Notes: generated by a model from the letters alone, not told the origin. DNA of 19,457 bases from an uncultured Anaerococcus sp. (GCA_902488555.1 CABTWT010000010.1:1-19457), one strand, 5' to 3'. Shown: positions 1-8,059, counted from the first letter of the stretch. Program-made: numbers and translations.

Positions 1-584
<584 letters not shown>

Positions 585-596
585 GAATAAATACTA

Positions 597-629
597 AAAA
601 AGGTCGCCATTAATTTGGCGATTTTTTTT
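597..629 (+). terminator. Intrinsic terminator of the pyruvate oxidoreductase gene
   Basis: Six perfect base pairs, TCGCCA (604-609) with TGGCGA (616-621), enclose a six-base loop TTAATT. G-U and A-U pairs can extend the stem outward. Eight T residues (622-629) follow directly. It lies 13 bases after the stop codon. Confidence 0.92.
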
Positions 630-664
630 GTTCATATTAGCTTTAAAATTTATAAATAAAATTA

Positions 665-673
665 TGGTATAAT
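665..673 (+). promoter_or_regulatory. Extended -10 promoter for the yloU-fakA-recG operon
   Basis: TGG TATAAT gives a TGn extension (665-667) and a perfect -10 hexamer (668-673). No good -35 is visible at the usual distance; TTTAAA at 642-647 is the nearest weak candidate. The expected RNA start is near 680, giving a leader of about 30 bases that contains the ribosome site AAGGAGGT (699-706). Confidence 0.75.
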
Positions 674-709
674 AATAAATAAATGTATAAGTTCAAATAA
701 GGAGGTAGC

Positions 710-1063
710 ATGGCTATCAAATATGTCAATAATTATGGTAAGGTTACAATAGATGATTCTGTGCTTGCAAATATTGTTGCAGCTACAGTTATGGAATCTT
801 ATGGAGTAGTTGGCCTTGCACGCCGTTCAGCTAAAGATGATATCTATGAACTTTTGAGATTAGATAATATGAGCAAGGGTGTTCAAATACAAAAAAATGA
901 TGATGGAACTATAAATATTTATATATCCATATTTATCTTATATGGAGTAAGAATAGCAGTAGTTAGCCAAAACATAATTGATAATGTAAAATACAAGGTA
1001 GAAAAATCACTTAATGTTAGAGTTAAGGAAGTGAATATATTAGTTCAAGGAATTGGTGAGTAG
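710..1063 (+). CDS. Asp23/Gls24 family envelope stress response protein (YloU type)
   Basis: A 117-residue protein of the Asp23/Gls24 family (DUF322). The start is fixed by the strong ribosome site AAGGAGGT at 699-706. The N-terminal YGKVTIDDSVLANIVAATVMESYGVVGL is the family signature (quoted in part: YGKVTIDDSVL, then ESYGVVGLA), and the C-terminal half has the expected alternation of strands ending in VKEVNILVQGI. There is no signal peptide or membrane segment, so it should be cytosolic. Family members are linked to cell-envelope stress and, for the YqhY branch, to lipid metabolism; the biochemical role is not settled. Its position directly before a fakA-like gene matches the yloU-yloV pair of Bacillus and relatives, which suggests a link to fatty-acid use. 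It is the first gene of its operon, six bases before fakA. Confidence 0.9.
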   Translation: MAIKYVNNYGKVTIDDSVLANIVAATVMESYGVVGLARRSAKDDIYELLRLDNMSKGVQIQKNDDGTINIYISIFILYGVRIAVVSQNIIDNVKYKVEKSLNVRVKEVNILVQGIGE

Positions 1064-1068
1064 TAAAT

Positions 1069-2640
1069 ATGAGAGAAATTGATGCAAATAAACTCCAACA
1101 GATGATAATTGGAGCTTATGAACTGTTAGATGAGAATAAACAATTAGTAAATGAGCTGAATGTGTTTCCAGTACCAGACGGGGATACAGGAACAAATATG
1201 ACTATGACTATGAGATCTGGTGTTGATAAGGTAAACGGCCTATCAAATGCAAGTGTAGGAGATATTACCAAGGCTCTATCTCAAGGAACCCTTATGGGAG
1301 CTCGTGGTAACTCAGGAGTTATATTATCCCAATTAGTTCGTGGTCTATCAAAGGCAAGTAAAGGCAAGGATAAGATATCCACAGCAGATATCAAGGAAAT
1401 ATTTGCTAACGCTAACCAAACTGCTTACAAGGCAGTAATGAAGCCTACTGAAGGTACTATATTGACAGTTAGCCAAAAGATGACAGATAAGGCGGCTGAA
1501 ATTTATAGCGATGATATATCCTTAGACCAATACCTATATGAAATCATAGCAGAAGGTCAGAAGGCTCTTGATAATACACCAAATCAACTACCAGTGCTAA
1601 AAGAAGCTGGAGTAGTGGATTCTGGTGGTCAAGGTTTGATAATACTCCTTAAAGGTGCATTTTCTGCCTTAAATAGTGATATTGATATTAATGATATTAA
1701 GGAAGAGAAAGCTTGCAAAGAAGATTTACAGTATCAATTAAATATAGAAGTAGCAATAGACGAAGATTCTTACCAACATGCTATGGAATCAGTAGAATCT
1801 TTGGCAAATGTTAGCGATTCTTCTTATGAAGATGATATATTAAAAATAAATCTCACAACTGATAATGTTTTTGGCCTATTACAAATGCTTACAGTTGATG
1901 GTGTAGTGATAAAAGCAGAGCTTCTAAACCTTAAAGCTGACCAAGAAAGAAAAGAAAAATTAAAAGCAGCCCCTCAAAAGAAATATGGTTTCATAGCAGT
2001 AAGCCGTGGTGAGGGATATGATGCGATTTTAGAAAGTATGGGAATAGATGAAATCATTTCTGGTGGCCAAACCATGAATCCTTCCACAGAGGATATATAT
2101 AATTCTTTGGATAGAATTAATGCTGAAAATATTATCATATTCCCAAATAACAAGAATATTATCATGAGCGCTAAACAAGCTTGCGACATCACAGATAAAA
2201 ACGCAAGGGTTATAGAAACTAGATCTATCCCTGAGACTTTTACTGCTATGCTTGAATTTGACGAAGATAGTAGCATAGAAGAAAATGCTGAAAATATGCA
2301 AGAAGCTATTGAAGATGTTCATGTGGCAGAATTTTCTATATCAATTAGAGATACTTCTGTATCAGGAGTTGAGATTAAAAAGGATGATTATCTAGGAATA
2401 TTAGATGGCAAAATTTTGGCAAGTGAAAAAGACTTGGAAAAATCAGTAGAAAATACCCTAAAGATAGGCTTAAAAGATTATCAAGACTCATCACTTGTAA
2501 CAATATATTATGGTGAAGAAATAGAAAAAAGAAAAGCAAAAGACTTGTGCAAGAAACTAGGCAAAAAGTTTAAAGATGTAGATATAGAATTAGTTTACGG
2601 TGGCCAACCAGTTTATTATTACACAATTACTATTGAATAA
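1069..2640 (+). CDS. fakA: FakA/YloV-like DAK2-domain protein (fatty acid kinase catalytic subunit family)
   Basis: A 523-residue protein. FakA phosphorylates fatty acids held by a FakB (DegV) partner, feeding exogenous fatty acids to phospholipid synthesis. The N-terminal DhaL/DAK2 kinase domain (about 1-200) is well conserved: NVFPVPDGDTGTNM (31-44, with the Mg2+/ATP aspartates D37 and D39), MGARGNSGVILSQ (76-88), KPTEGTILTV (125-134) and VDSGGQGL (183-190). The C-terminal domain (about 305-523) has the usual VSRGEGYDAILESMG and GGQTMNPST signatures of the FakB-interacting part. The middle domain is unusual: the positions normally occupied by a Cys and an H-x-H pair read Q223, N261 and T263. 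The start has GGTGAG at 1055-1060. The stop codon overlaps the recG ATG by one base. The kinase call is strong by family; true fatty acid kinase activity also needs a FakB, which is not in the window. Confidence 0.9.
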   Translation: MREIDANKLQQMIIGAYELLDENKQLVNELNVFPVPDGDTGTNMTMTMRSGVDKVNGLSNASVGDITKALSQGTLMGARGNSGVILSQLVRGLSKASKGKDKISTADIKEIFANANQTAYKAVMKPTEGTILTVSQKMTDKAAEIYSDDISLDQYLYEIIAEGQKALDNTPNQLPVLKEAGVVDSGGQGLIILLKGAFSALNSDIDINDIKEEKACKEDLQYQLNIEVAIDEDSYQHAMESVESLANVSDSSYEDDILKINLTTDNVFGLLQMLTVDGVVIKAELLNLKADQERKEKLKAAPQKKYGFIAVSRGEGYDAILESMGIDEIISGGQTMNPSTEDIYNSLDRINAENIIIFPNNKNIIMSAKQACDITDKNARVIETRSIPETFTAMLEFDEDSSIEENAENMQEAIEDVHVAEFSISIRDTSVSGVEIKKDDYLGILDGKILASEKDLEKSVENTLKIGLKDYQDSSLVTIYYGEEIEKRKAKDLCKKLGKKFKDVDIELVYGGQPVYYYTITIE

Positions 2641-4628
2641 TGGAACTTACTGACTTAAAAGGAATTGGTCCAAAGAAAAAAGACTTATTAGCCAAAATTG
2701 GTATCCATGGTGTCAGTGATTTATATAACTATTATCCAACCTCTTTTGAAGATAGGAGAAAAAGAGGCGTTATTCCCAATGTGAGGGAAGATGTTAAGTA
2801 TTATTTCATCTGGCAGATAGTGGGTAGGCTATATCAGAACAGGACAAAAAATGGATTTATATCATACATTTATGCAATTGAACCAGATACTAATGAAAAG
2901 GTAAAAATCATTTATTTTAATGATAGATTTACACCTACTAAATTTAAAAATGGGGAAACTTATAAATTTTTCTCCAAAGTAAAATTTGGAAATGGTACTT
3001 TTGAAGCTATCAATCCTATGACTTGTGATCTCGACGATGATAATATTGGATCAATTATACCAATTTATCCTCTTACAAATGGTCTAAGTCAAAAAAATAT
3101 CTCTAATTTTATAGGCGAAGCCTTAAAAAATTATGAGAAAGATGAAGAAATTTTTGGAAAAACCATACTGGACAATTTTAAATTCGCATCTAAATATGAT
3201 AATTTATTAGAAATCCATAAGCCTAGTGACATTGATAAACTTATGAAAGCAAAATCAGAGCTAAAGGTCTTGGATTTTGCCAAAGAGTTAGTCTATATAG
3301 ACTATATTGGCAAGAGATATGAGAAGAATCAAGATTTGGGACTTTTATATAATTTAGATGATATCTTAGCTCATATAGGATTTGACTTAACTAGGTCCCA
3401 ATTAATAGCCTTAAAAGAAATTCTATCCGATTGTTCAAGCAATTTGGTTATGAATAGACTTTTGATTGGCGATGTTGGATCAGGCAAGACTATAATTGCA
3501 ATTATTGCCATGATAGTCTTTGGCCTAAATAGCTACCAATCAGCAATGATGGTTCCAACAGAAGTCTTAGCCATCCAACAATTTGAAAAAAACTTAGACT
3601 TAATTGAAAGTTTCGGACTAAAAGCTCAAGTTTTGACTGGTTCTAGCAAAGATAAAGATAAGATTAAAAAGGATTTGGCAGATGGAAGGATTGATATAAT
3701 TATTGGTACCCATGCCCTTATCCAAGAGGATGTTATTTTTAAGAACCTAAAGCTTGTTATAAATGATGAACAACACAGATTTGGAGTTAATCAAAGACAA
3801 GAACTTGGCTTAAAGGCAGATGGTGTTAATTACCTTTCCATGACAGCGACACCAATACCAAGGACTATAAGTCTAAGACTTGCCAAAATCTTGGATTTAT
3901 CAATGATTACTGAACTTCCCAAGGGAAGAAAACCAATCACGACCAAGATTATAGCCCAGTCTATGGAAAAAATATTGTTTGAAGAAATAGATGCTAACCT
4001 ATCGCAAGGAAGGCAAGTCTATATAGTATCTAACAATATTGATTCAGATGACAAAAATAGTGTTGAGAACCTATATAAGAGGTACAAAAAAGTTTTCAAA
4101 TCTAAAATTGTCAAAAAACTTCATGGGGATATGAAGGCAAGCGATAAGGATAAGACCTTAAAAGACTTTGCTGATGGTAAAATTGATATACTAATATCTA
4201 CAACGGTTATTGAAGTAGGGATAGATGTAGCAAATGCCAACACTATGGTCATATACAATGCAAATCATTTTGGCCTATCTTCACTCCACCAGCTTAGGGG
4301 AAGGGTAGGTCGTGGTTCTTATGATTCCTATTGTTACCTAATAAGCAAGAATGTGGATAACAATTCTAAGCTTAATATCCTAGTAGGAAATGAAAATGGT
4401 TTTGATATAGCAAAAAAAGACTATGATTTACGTGGTGGTGGTAAGATTTTATCTGCTATCCAACACGGCAGAAATCTCAACCAGATCGAATATCTATCTA
4501 TGAGTCAAAATGAAGTTGATAAGAGTTTTGAAATTTTAGATTATATAAAAGCTAATGAATATAAAGATGTAAATTTTTCTTACATAGAAAAGTTTTTTAA
4601 AGAAGATAAAAGGATAATATTGAATTAA
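2640..4628 (+). CDS. recG: ATP-dependent DNA helicase RecG
   Basis: A 662-residue superfamily 2 helicase/translocase that remodels stalled replication forks and Holliday junctions. The N-terminal wedge/OB region covers about residues 1-235 (note LTDLKGIGPKK at 3-13 and YYPTSFEDRR at 31-40). Motor motifs follow in order: GDVGSGKT Walker A (277-284), MVPTEVLA (304-311), DEQHRFGV Walker B variant typical of RecG (376-383), TATPIPRT (402-409), TTVIEVGIDV (521-530) and QLRGRVGRG (551-559). The translocation (TRG) region near 586-610 is recognisable (GFDIAKKDYDLRGGG) but its tail SAIQHG differs from the common GTRQSG, while keeping the glutamine. The length is slightly below the usual 680-690. The ATG shares one base with the fakA stop and has no clear ribosome site, so translation is probably coupled. 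The next gene overlaps by one base in the same way. Confidence 0.95.
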   Translation: MELTDLKGIGPKKKDLLAKIGIHGVSDLYNYYPTSFEDRRKRGVIPNVREDVKYYFIWQIVGRLYQNRTKNGFISYIYAIEPDTNEKVKIIYFNDRFTPTKFKNGETYKFFSKVKFGNGTFEAINPMTCDLDDDNIGSIIPIYPLTNGLSQKNISNFIGEALKNYEKDEEIFGKTILDNFKFASKYDNLLEIHKPSDIDKLMKAKSELKVLDFAKELVYIDYIGKRYEKNQDLGLLYNLDDILAHIGFDLTRSQLIALKEILSDCSSNLVMNRLLIGDVGSGKTIIAIIAMIVFGLNSYQSAMMVPTEVLAIQQFEKNLDLIESFGLKAQVLTGSSKDKDKIKKDLADGRIDIIIGTHALIQEDVIFKNLKLVINDEQHRFGVNQRQELGLKADGVNYLSMTATPIPRTISLRLAKILDLSMITELPKGRKPITTKIIAQSMEKILFEEIDANLSQGRQVYIVSNNIDSDDKNSVENLYKRYKKVFKSKIVKKLHGDMKASDKDKTLKDFADGKIDILISTTVIEVGIDVANANTMVIYNANHFGLSSLHQLRGRVGRGSYDSYCYLISKNVDNNSKLNILVGNENGFDIAKKDYDLRGGGKILSAIQHGRNLNQIEYLSMSQNEVDKSFEILDYIKANEYKDVNFSYIEKFFKEDKRIILN

Positions 4629-5170
4629 TGAGAGTTGTTTCGGGTATATACAAGGGTTTTAACCTAAAGGCACCAAAATCTAATACCACCAGACCAACAG
4701 ACAATAAGGTCAAGGAAGCTATTTTTGATATGCTTTTTCCAATGAAGACAGATGGTCTTGCTCTAGATTTGTTTGCAGGCAGTGGACAAATGGGTATAGA
4801 ATTCATATCAAGGGGCCTAAGTAAGGTTTATTTTAACGAGAAAGATCGTAATTCTTATAAAATCATAGAAGAAAACCTTGAGAAAATTAAGACTGATAAA
4901 TTTGAACTTACAAAACTAGATTTTAAAAAAGCTTTGGAAGCATACAAATCCAAGGGCTTATCCTTTGACTATATATACTTGGACCCTCCTTATTATACAG
5001 AATTTTATGATGAGGCCATAAATCTTATCATAAGTTATGAATTGTTAAGTGAGGATGGTATAATAATAACAGAATCAGATAAAGAATTAAAGTTAGATAA
5101 CAAATATGATATTAACCTTTTAAAAGAGAAAAAATACGGAAGGAAGATAGTAAACTTTTACACAAAATGA
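4628..5170 (+). CDS. rsmD: 16S rRNA (guanine-N2)-methyltransferase RsmD
   Basis: A 180-residue SAM-dependent methyltransferase that modifies G966 (E. coli numbering) of 16S rRNA during small-subunit assembly. The N-terminus MRVVSGIYKG followed by TRPT (21-24) and VKEAIFDML is the RsmD signature. The SAM-binding loop DLFAGSGQMGIE (47-58) and the catalytic DPPY (119-122) are intact. The length is normal. It begins in the recG stop codon (TAATG, one-base overlap) and ends in an ATGA overlap with coaD, so it should be translated by coupling. The rsmD-coaD pair is a widely conserved Firmicutes arrangement (ylbH-ylbI in Bacillus). Confidence 0.95.
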   Translation: MRVVSGIYKGFNLKAPKSNTTRPTDNKVKEAIFDMLFPMKTDGLALDLFAGSGQMGIEFISRGLSKVYFNEKDRNSYKIIEENLEKIKTDKFELTKLDFKKALEAYKSKGLSFDYIYLDPPYYTEFYDEAINLIISYELLSEDGIIITESDKELKLDNKYDINLLKEKKYGRKIVNFYTK

Positions 5171-5649
5171 AAGTAATATACCCAGGAAGCTTCGATCCAC
5201 TTACACTTGGACATATAGATGTCATAAAAAGACTAGACAATATGTTTGGTGAAGTGATTGTTGCGATTCTAATAAATGAAGATAAAAAATCACTTTTTTC
5301 TCTTAGCGAAAGAGAAGAAATGATTAAAGAAGAATTAATAGCCAACGATATTACAAATGTGACTATAAAATCCTTTGATGGACTTTTGGTAAACTTTGCA
5401 AAAGAAGAAAATTGCAAAATTATCGCTAGGGGTCTTAGACTTGTTGCTGACTATGAATATGAGAAAAATATAGCTAGAATAAACTCATCCTTGTATGAGG
5501 GTCTAGAAACTATTTTTTTGCTTGCTAACACAAATTACTCATTCATTAGTTCAAGCGGAGTCAAGGAAGTGGCAAGTTTTAAAGGAAATATATCACCATT
5601 TGTAACAAAAAATGTAGAAAAAAGATTGAAAGAAAAATATAATTACTAA
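5167..5649 (+). CDS. coaD: Phosphopantetheine adenylyltransferase
   Basis: A 160-residue nucleotidyltransferase that joins ATP and 4'-phosphopantetheine to give dephospho-CoA, the penultimate step of coenzyme A synthesis. Residues 5-16, YPGSFDPLTLGH, hold the T/HxGH-type nucleotide motif (here TLGH, with H16). RGLR (88-91) followed by DYEYE and the ISSSGVKE stretch (127-134) are also family signatures. The length is exactly that of typical CoaD. The start codon overlaps the rsmD stop as ATGA. The usual NR after the helix (MA..NR.L) reads INSSL here, a mild deviation. The next gene begins 12 bases after the stop. Confidence 0.95.
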   Translation: MKVIYPGSFDPLTLGHIDVIKRLDNMFGEVIVAILINEDKKSLFSLSEREEMIKEELIANDITNVTIKSFDGLLVNFAKEENCKIIARGLRLVADYEYEKNIARINSSLYEGLETIFLLANTNYSFISSSGVKEVASFKGNISPFVTKNVEKRLKEKYNY

Positions 5650-5661
5650 GAGGGGGGCAAA

Positions 5662-6147
5662 ATGGCTAGTACTTTAACACAATTGATTAACGAAATGGAA
5701 GATGTAATGGATGAGGCATCTGCTGTACCTTTTTCTAGGAAAGTATCAGTAGATCCAGATGAAATTTACGAAATCCTTGCTGAGATGAAAGATTCCTTAC
5801 CACAAGAAATCAAACAAGCTGAGTGGACCTATCAAGAAAAAGATAGGATAATTGGTGAAGCAGAAGCAGAAGCAAAAAGAAGACTTGAACAAACTGACAA
5901 AGAGATTTCTCAATTCAAGGATCAAGCTAAAAACCAATATCAAAAAATGATTTCTGACCATGAGATTACTCAACAAGCAAGGGCAGAAGCTGATAGAATC
6001 TTACAAGAAGCAGCTACAGAAGCAAACAAACTTCGTCAACAATCATACGAATACATCGATAAACTATTCTCTTCATCCGCTGAAAACTTCAGCACTCTAG
6101 CTCAACAACTAGAGAAAAATAGAAGAAGTATATTAGAATCTAGATAA
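5662..6147 (+). CDS. Conserved clostridial coiled-coil protein (often labelled 'ATPase')
   Basis: A 161-residue soluble protein. A short N-terminal region (VPFSRKVSVDPDEIYEILAEM, about 22-42, followed by LPQEIKQA at 46-53) precedes a long charged helix rich in Glu, Gln, Lys and Ala (about 50-132) with coiled-coil character, ending in a shorter helix (about 138-158). I recognise the layout, and the LPxEIKQA segment, from a family often found directly after coaD in Clostridia. Automatic annotation often calls it an ATPase or V-type ATPase subunit, but no Walker motif or other nucleotide-binding signature is present here. DivIVA/SepIVA-like scaffolding is a possible alternative; no function should be assumed. 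The ribosome site is an unusual purine run with six consecutive G (GAGGGGGG, 5650-5657), eight bases before the ATG at its core. Codon choice is relatively restricted, suggesting good expression. A terminator follows at once. Confidence 0.8.
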   Translation: MASTLTQLINEMEDVMDEASAVPFSRKVSVDPDEIYEILAEMKDSLPQEIKQAEWTYQEKDRIIGEAEAEAKRRLEQTDKEISQFKDQAKNQYQKMISDHEITQQARAEADRILQEAATEANKLRQQSYEYIDKLFSSSAENFSTLAQQLEKNRRSILESR

Positions 6148-6149
6148 AA

Positions 6150-6182
6150 ATAAAGGGACGCATTATAGCGTCCTTATTTTTT
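6150..6182. terminator. Bidirectional intrinsic terminator between convergent genes
   Basis: GGACGC (6156-6161) pairs perfectly with GCGTCC (6168-6173) around the loop ATTATA. A T-rich tract (6174-6182) follows on the plus strand and, because the other flank is A-rich (6146-6154), the minus-strand transcript also ends in a U-rich tract. It serves the coiled-coil gene from one side and the small membrane protein from the other. Confidence 0.9.
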
Positions 6183-6231
6183 AGAATAACTTCCTTTAAG
6201 ATATGAAATTTTGGGAAAAATTCTAATCTTA

Positions 6232-6591
6232 CTACTTATATTCGATACTGAATATATCATAATTTAGGAATAAAGCATATATTATTATAAAGGCTAATAT
6301 TGCTATTAATTTTATAGCTAGATTAAAGCTTAAAAAATATCTTTCTATGGTGAGATCAAGGGATATAGCAAGTACAAGTAATAGTAAAAATGATATTATT
6401 TTTTTCTTATTTGTACTCATCTTCCTTATATCTAATAATAAGATAGCAATTCCTAAACATATATTAAATATTAGAAGTAAAAGTTCAATCCATTTTAGAT
6501 TAATATCATTTACAAATATAAACATAATATAATATGTTAACATTAGTATTGCAAATAAAATAATCCTGATATTTCTGTATGTCTTTTTCAT
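6232..6591 (-). CDS. Small four-helix membrane protein, function unknown
   Basis: About 119 residues from the ATG at 6591; a GTG at 6603 would add four residues (M-N-N-I). I do not recognise the family. Four hydrophobic stretches are visible: RIILFAILMLTYYIMFIF, then WIELLLLIFNICLGIAILLL, then IISFLLLLVLAISLDL, and LAIKLIAILAFIIIYALFL. The basic segment DIRKMSTNKKK lies between helices 2 and 3, which fits both termini being inside. No signal peptidase site, catalytic motif or binding motif is seen. The ribosome site is weak (GGTG about 11 bases before the ATG), and no convincing promoter is visible although inverted repeats lie 60-100 bases upstream. The protein reads cleanly to its stop next to a bidirectional terminator, which supports a real gene; the very AT-rich composition means a chance hydrophobic frame cannot be fully excluded. 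Confidence 0.6.
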   Translation of the reverse strand: MKKTYRNIRIILFAILMLTYYIMFIFVNDINLKWIELLLLIFNICLGIAILLLDIRKMSTNKKKIISFLLLLVLAISLDLTIERYFLSFNLAIKLIAILAFIIIYALFLNYDIFSIEYK

Positions 6592-6654
6592 TATATTATT
6601 CACCAGTCTTATAAATTGTTAAATGCTACTTTATTGTTTAGATGAAGCTTGCAT

Positions 6655-6691
6655 TAAATACTTATTTATGAAGTATTTACTTAAGAAATAC
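6655..6691. repeat. Overlapping inverted repeats upstream of the small membrane gene
   Basis: TAAATACTT (6655-6663) and AAGTATTTA (6671-6679) form a perfect nine-base inverted repeat with a seven-base spacer. The right arm can instead pair with AAATAC (6686-6691) through its GTATTT (6673-6678), so the two hairpins exclude each other. It lies about 65-100 bases upstream of the minus-strand start at 6591, where an operator or leader structure could sit. In such AT-rich DNA chance repeats are common. Confidence 0.45.
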
Positions 6692-6753
6692 CCCGTAATA
6701 TTAATTCTAATCAATTAAAAATAAAGTATAAATAAATGCTTTCCTATGCCCTG

Positions 6754-6793
6754 TTAGACAATACTAGTTGGTTTATAAAAAACATTTGTCTAA
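6754..6793. repeat. Widely spaced inverted repeat in the gap after tmcAL
   Basis: TTAGACAA (6754-6761) and TTGTCTAA (6786-6793) are a perfect eight-base inverted repeat separated by 24 bases. The 6592-6862 gap otherwise shows no open frame of note, no RNA gene and no strong terminator; AAAAACTCTTTTTT at 6836-6849 could form only a weak A-U hairpin after tmcAL. The repeat could be an operator, a scar or chance. Confidence 0.35.
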
Positions 6794-6862
6794 TATTGGA
6801 AAATCAGCAATTATTATATTAAAAGAACTGTATTTAAAAACTCTTTTTTGCCTGGAATTTTA

Positions 6863-8020
6863 TTAATATTTAGAAATCTTTTTACTAAAGTCTTGAACAA
6901 TTTTAGCTTTTGTTGATAGCTTATATAAGTTTGATGCATCAATCATTTGTGACAAGATCATCTGGTCTGTGACGGAAAGATGGTCAAAATCTTTTTTTCT
7001 TATTACAGGATTACTTCTTGCACTTTTAAAGATAAGTTCAGCCTTATTGTTAAAGGCTAGGACCTTATAAAAATTGATATCATATGCATTAAATGTAGGT
7101 CTGTTTTCCAAGATATAATTTATCATCAATCTTTTTATCCTAGATGATGTGTACCTTTTGTTTGTAGCTTCGTCAATAAAGCTAGAAAAACTATTGTTAT
7201 TTTCACAAACTTTAGTCAAATAGTTTTCTAATCCCTCTTCATATGCCAATATTCCCTCCATGGGACGTCTTTCTAATAATAACAAAAACCTAAATATGTT
7301 GTATATAGTATCCATATTAGGAATACCATATTTCTTTTTACTTTCTTCTATTAGTTCATAGGCATAGGCTGGGACATGGTCTTTGTAATTAGTAAGTATG
7401 CTGTTACGAATGGCTGTTGATGATGAAATTTTGCTATCAAGTAGATCAGTATCTGAATTAGCTGATGAGATTCGCTTTATGGGAGTAGGGGTCATAGCAG
7501 AGCCAATCTTTTTTATAGCTCTCATATATTCCAAAGCGAGGATATTATTAGAAGTAATAAATCCATCATCTCCTAAAACCTCAACTGTTGCATCATATCT
7601 TGCCCTTGTAAAGGAAGAATTTTCTAAATATTTTTTTGTAAGTTCTTCTAATAGATCTTCTTTTTCCAATAATATTTGAGATTTTTCTAAAAAATCACCT
7701 GAATCCATATTCTCTATTCCAAAGCAGAGGTAGTCTACATTTAATTTATCGAGGATTTTGATAGATCCAAGGGCAAAATATTCTGCTGACTGTAAAGATA
7801 TGTGGGTGGGCATTTCAACTATCATGTCAAAGCCAGCCTTCATAGCCATATCAGCCCTAGAGAATTTATCAACTATAGCAGGCTCTCCCCTCTGGACGAA
7901 ATCCCCACTCATTAGGCTTATAGCTAAGTCTGATTGTGTTAGCTCTTTTGATTTTTTTAATAGATATTCGTGTCCGTTATGAAATGGATTGAATTCTGAA
8001 ATAATTGCTAGTGTTTTCAT
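6863..8020 (-). CDS. tmcAL: tRNA(Met) cytidine acetate ligase TmcAL (YlbM family)
   Basis: A 385-residue protein. TmcAL uses acetate and ATP to make N4-acetylcytidine at the wobble position of elongator tRNA-Met. The HIGH-like nucleotidyltransferase motif is FNPFHNGHEYL (10-20, H14 and H17). MSGDFVQRGEPA (37-48) and DKFSRADMAMKAGFDMIVEMP, of which FSRADMAMKAG is typical, follow. Further on come SLQSAEYFALG, TSNNILALEYMRAIKK (156-171) and ISSSTAIR (198-205). The frame stays open 31 codons further upstream, but that extension has no family similarity and would begin upstream of the visible promoter, so the ATG at 8020 is the start. No Shine-Dalgarno sequence precedes it. In Bacillus this gene lies in the same direction as rsmD and coaD; here it is inverted relative to them. 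Confidence 0.93.
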   Translation of the reverse strand: MKTLAIISEFNPFHNGHEYLLKKSKELTQSDLAISLMSGDFVQRGEPAIVDKFSRADMAMKAGFDMIVEMPTHISLQSAEYFALGSIKILDKLNVDYLCFGIENMDSGDFLEKSQILLEKEDLLEELTKKYLENSSFTRARYDATVEVLGDDGFITSNNILALEYMRAIKKIGSAMTPTPIKRISSANSDTDLLDSKISSSTAIRNSILTNYKDHVPAYAYELIEESKKKYGIPNMDTIYNIFRFLLLLERRPMEGILAYEEGLENYLTKVCENNNSFSSFIDEATNKRYTSSRIKRLMINYILENRPTFNAYDINFYKVLAFNNKAELIFKSARSNPVIRKKDFDHLSVTDQMILSQMIDASNLYKLSTKAKIVQDFSKKISKY

Positions 8021-8025
8021 AAAAT

Positions 8026-8050
8026 ATATATACCCGAATAGTGTATATAT
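8026..8050 (-). promoter_or_regulatory. Hairpin-forming leader directly before tmcAL
   Basis: ATATATAC (8026-8033) and GTATATAT (8043-8050) form a perfect eight-base inverted repeat with a nine-base spacer. It fills most of the predicted tmcAL leader and ends five bases before the ATG. The pairing is weak (mostly A-U), so a role in translation control is only a suggestion. Confidence 0.35.
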
Positions 8051-8059
8051 TTTCAATGT

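Noticed and set aside
585..709. Possible riboswitch or leader RNA before the first operon
   Set aside because: The gap is only 125 bases and is explained by a terminator, a promoter and a ribosome site; no further structure is visible.
1974..2322. Two overlapping minus-strand frames opposite fakA
   Set aside because: Both are antisense to a conserved coding region, without start signals.
6347..6532. A 61-codon plus-strand frame opposite the small membrane gene
   Set aside because: No ribosome site or recognisable pattern; the minus-strand frame has clear, regular membrane helices with basic loops and a matching terminator.
7398..7679. A 93-codon plus-strand frame opposite tmcAL
   Set aside because: Antisense to a gene with strong conserved motifs; composition and lack of a ribosome site indicate a shadow.
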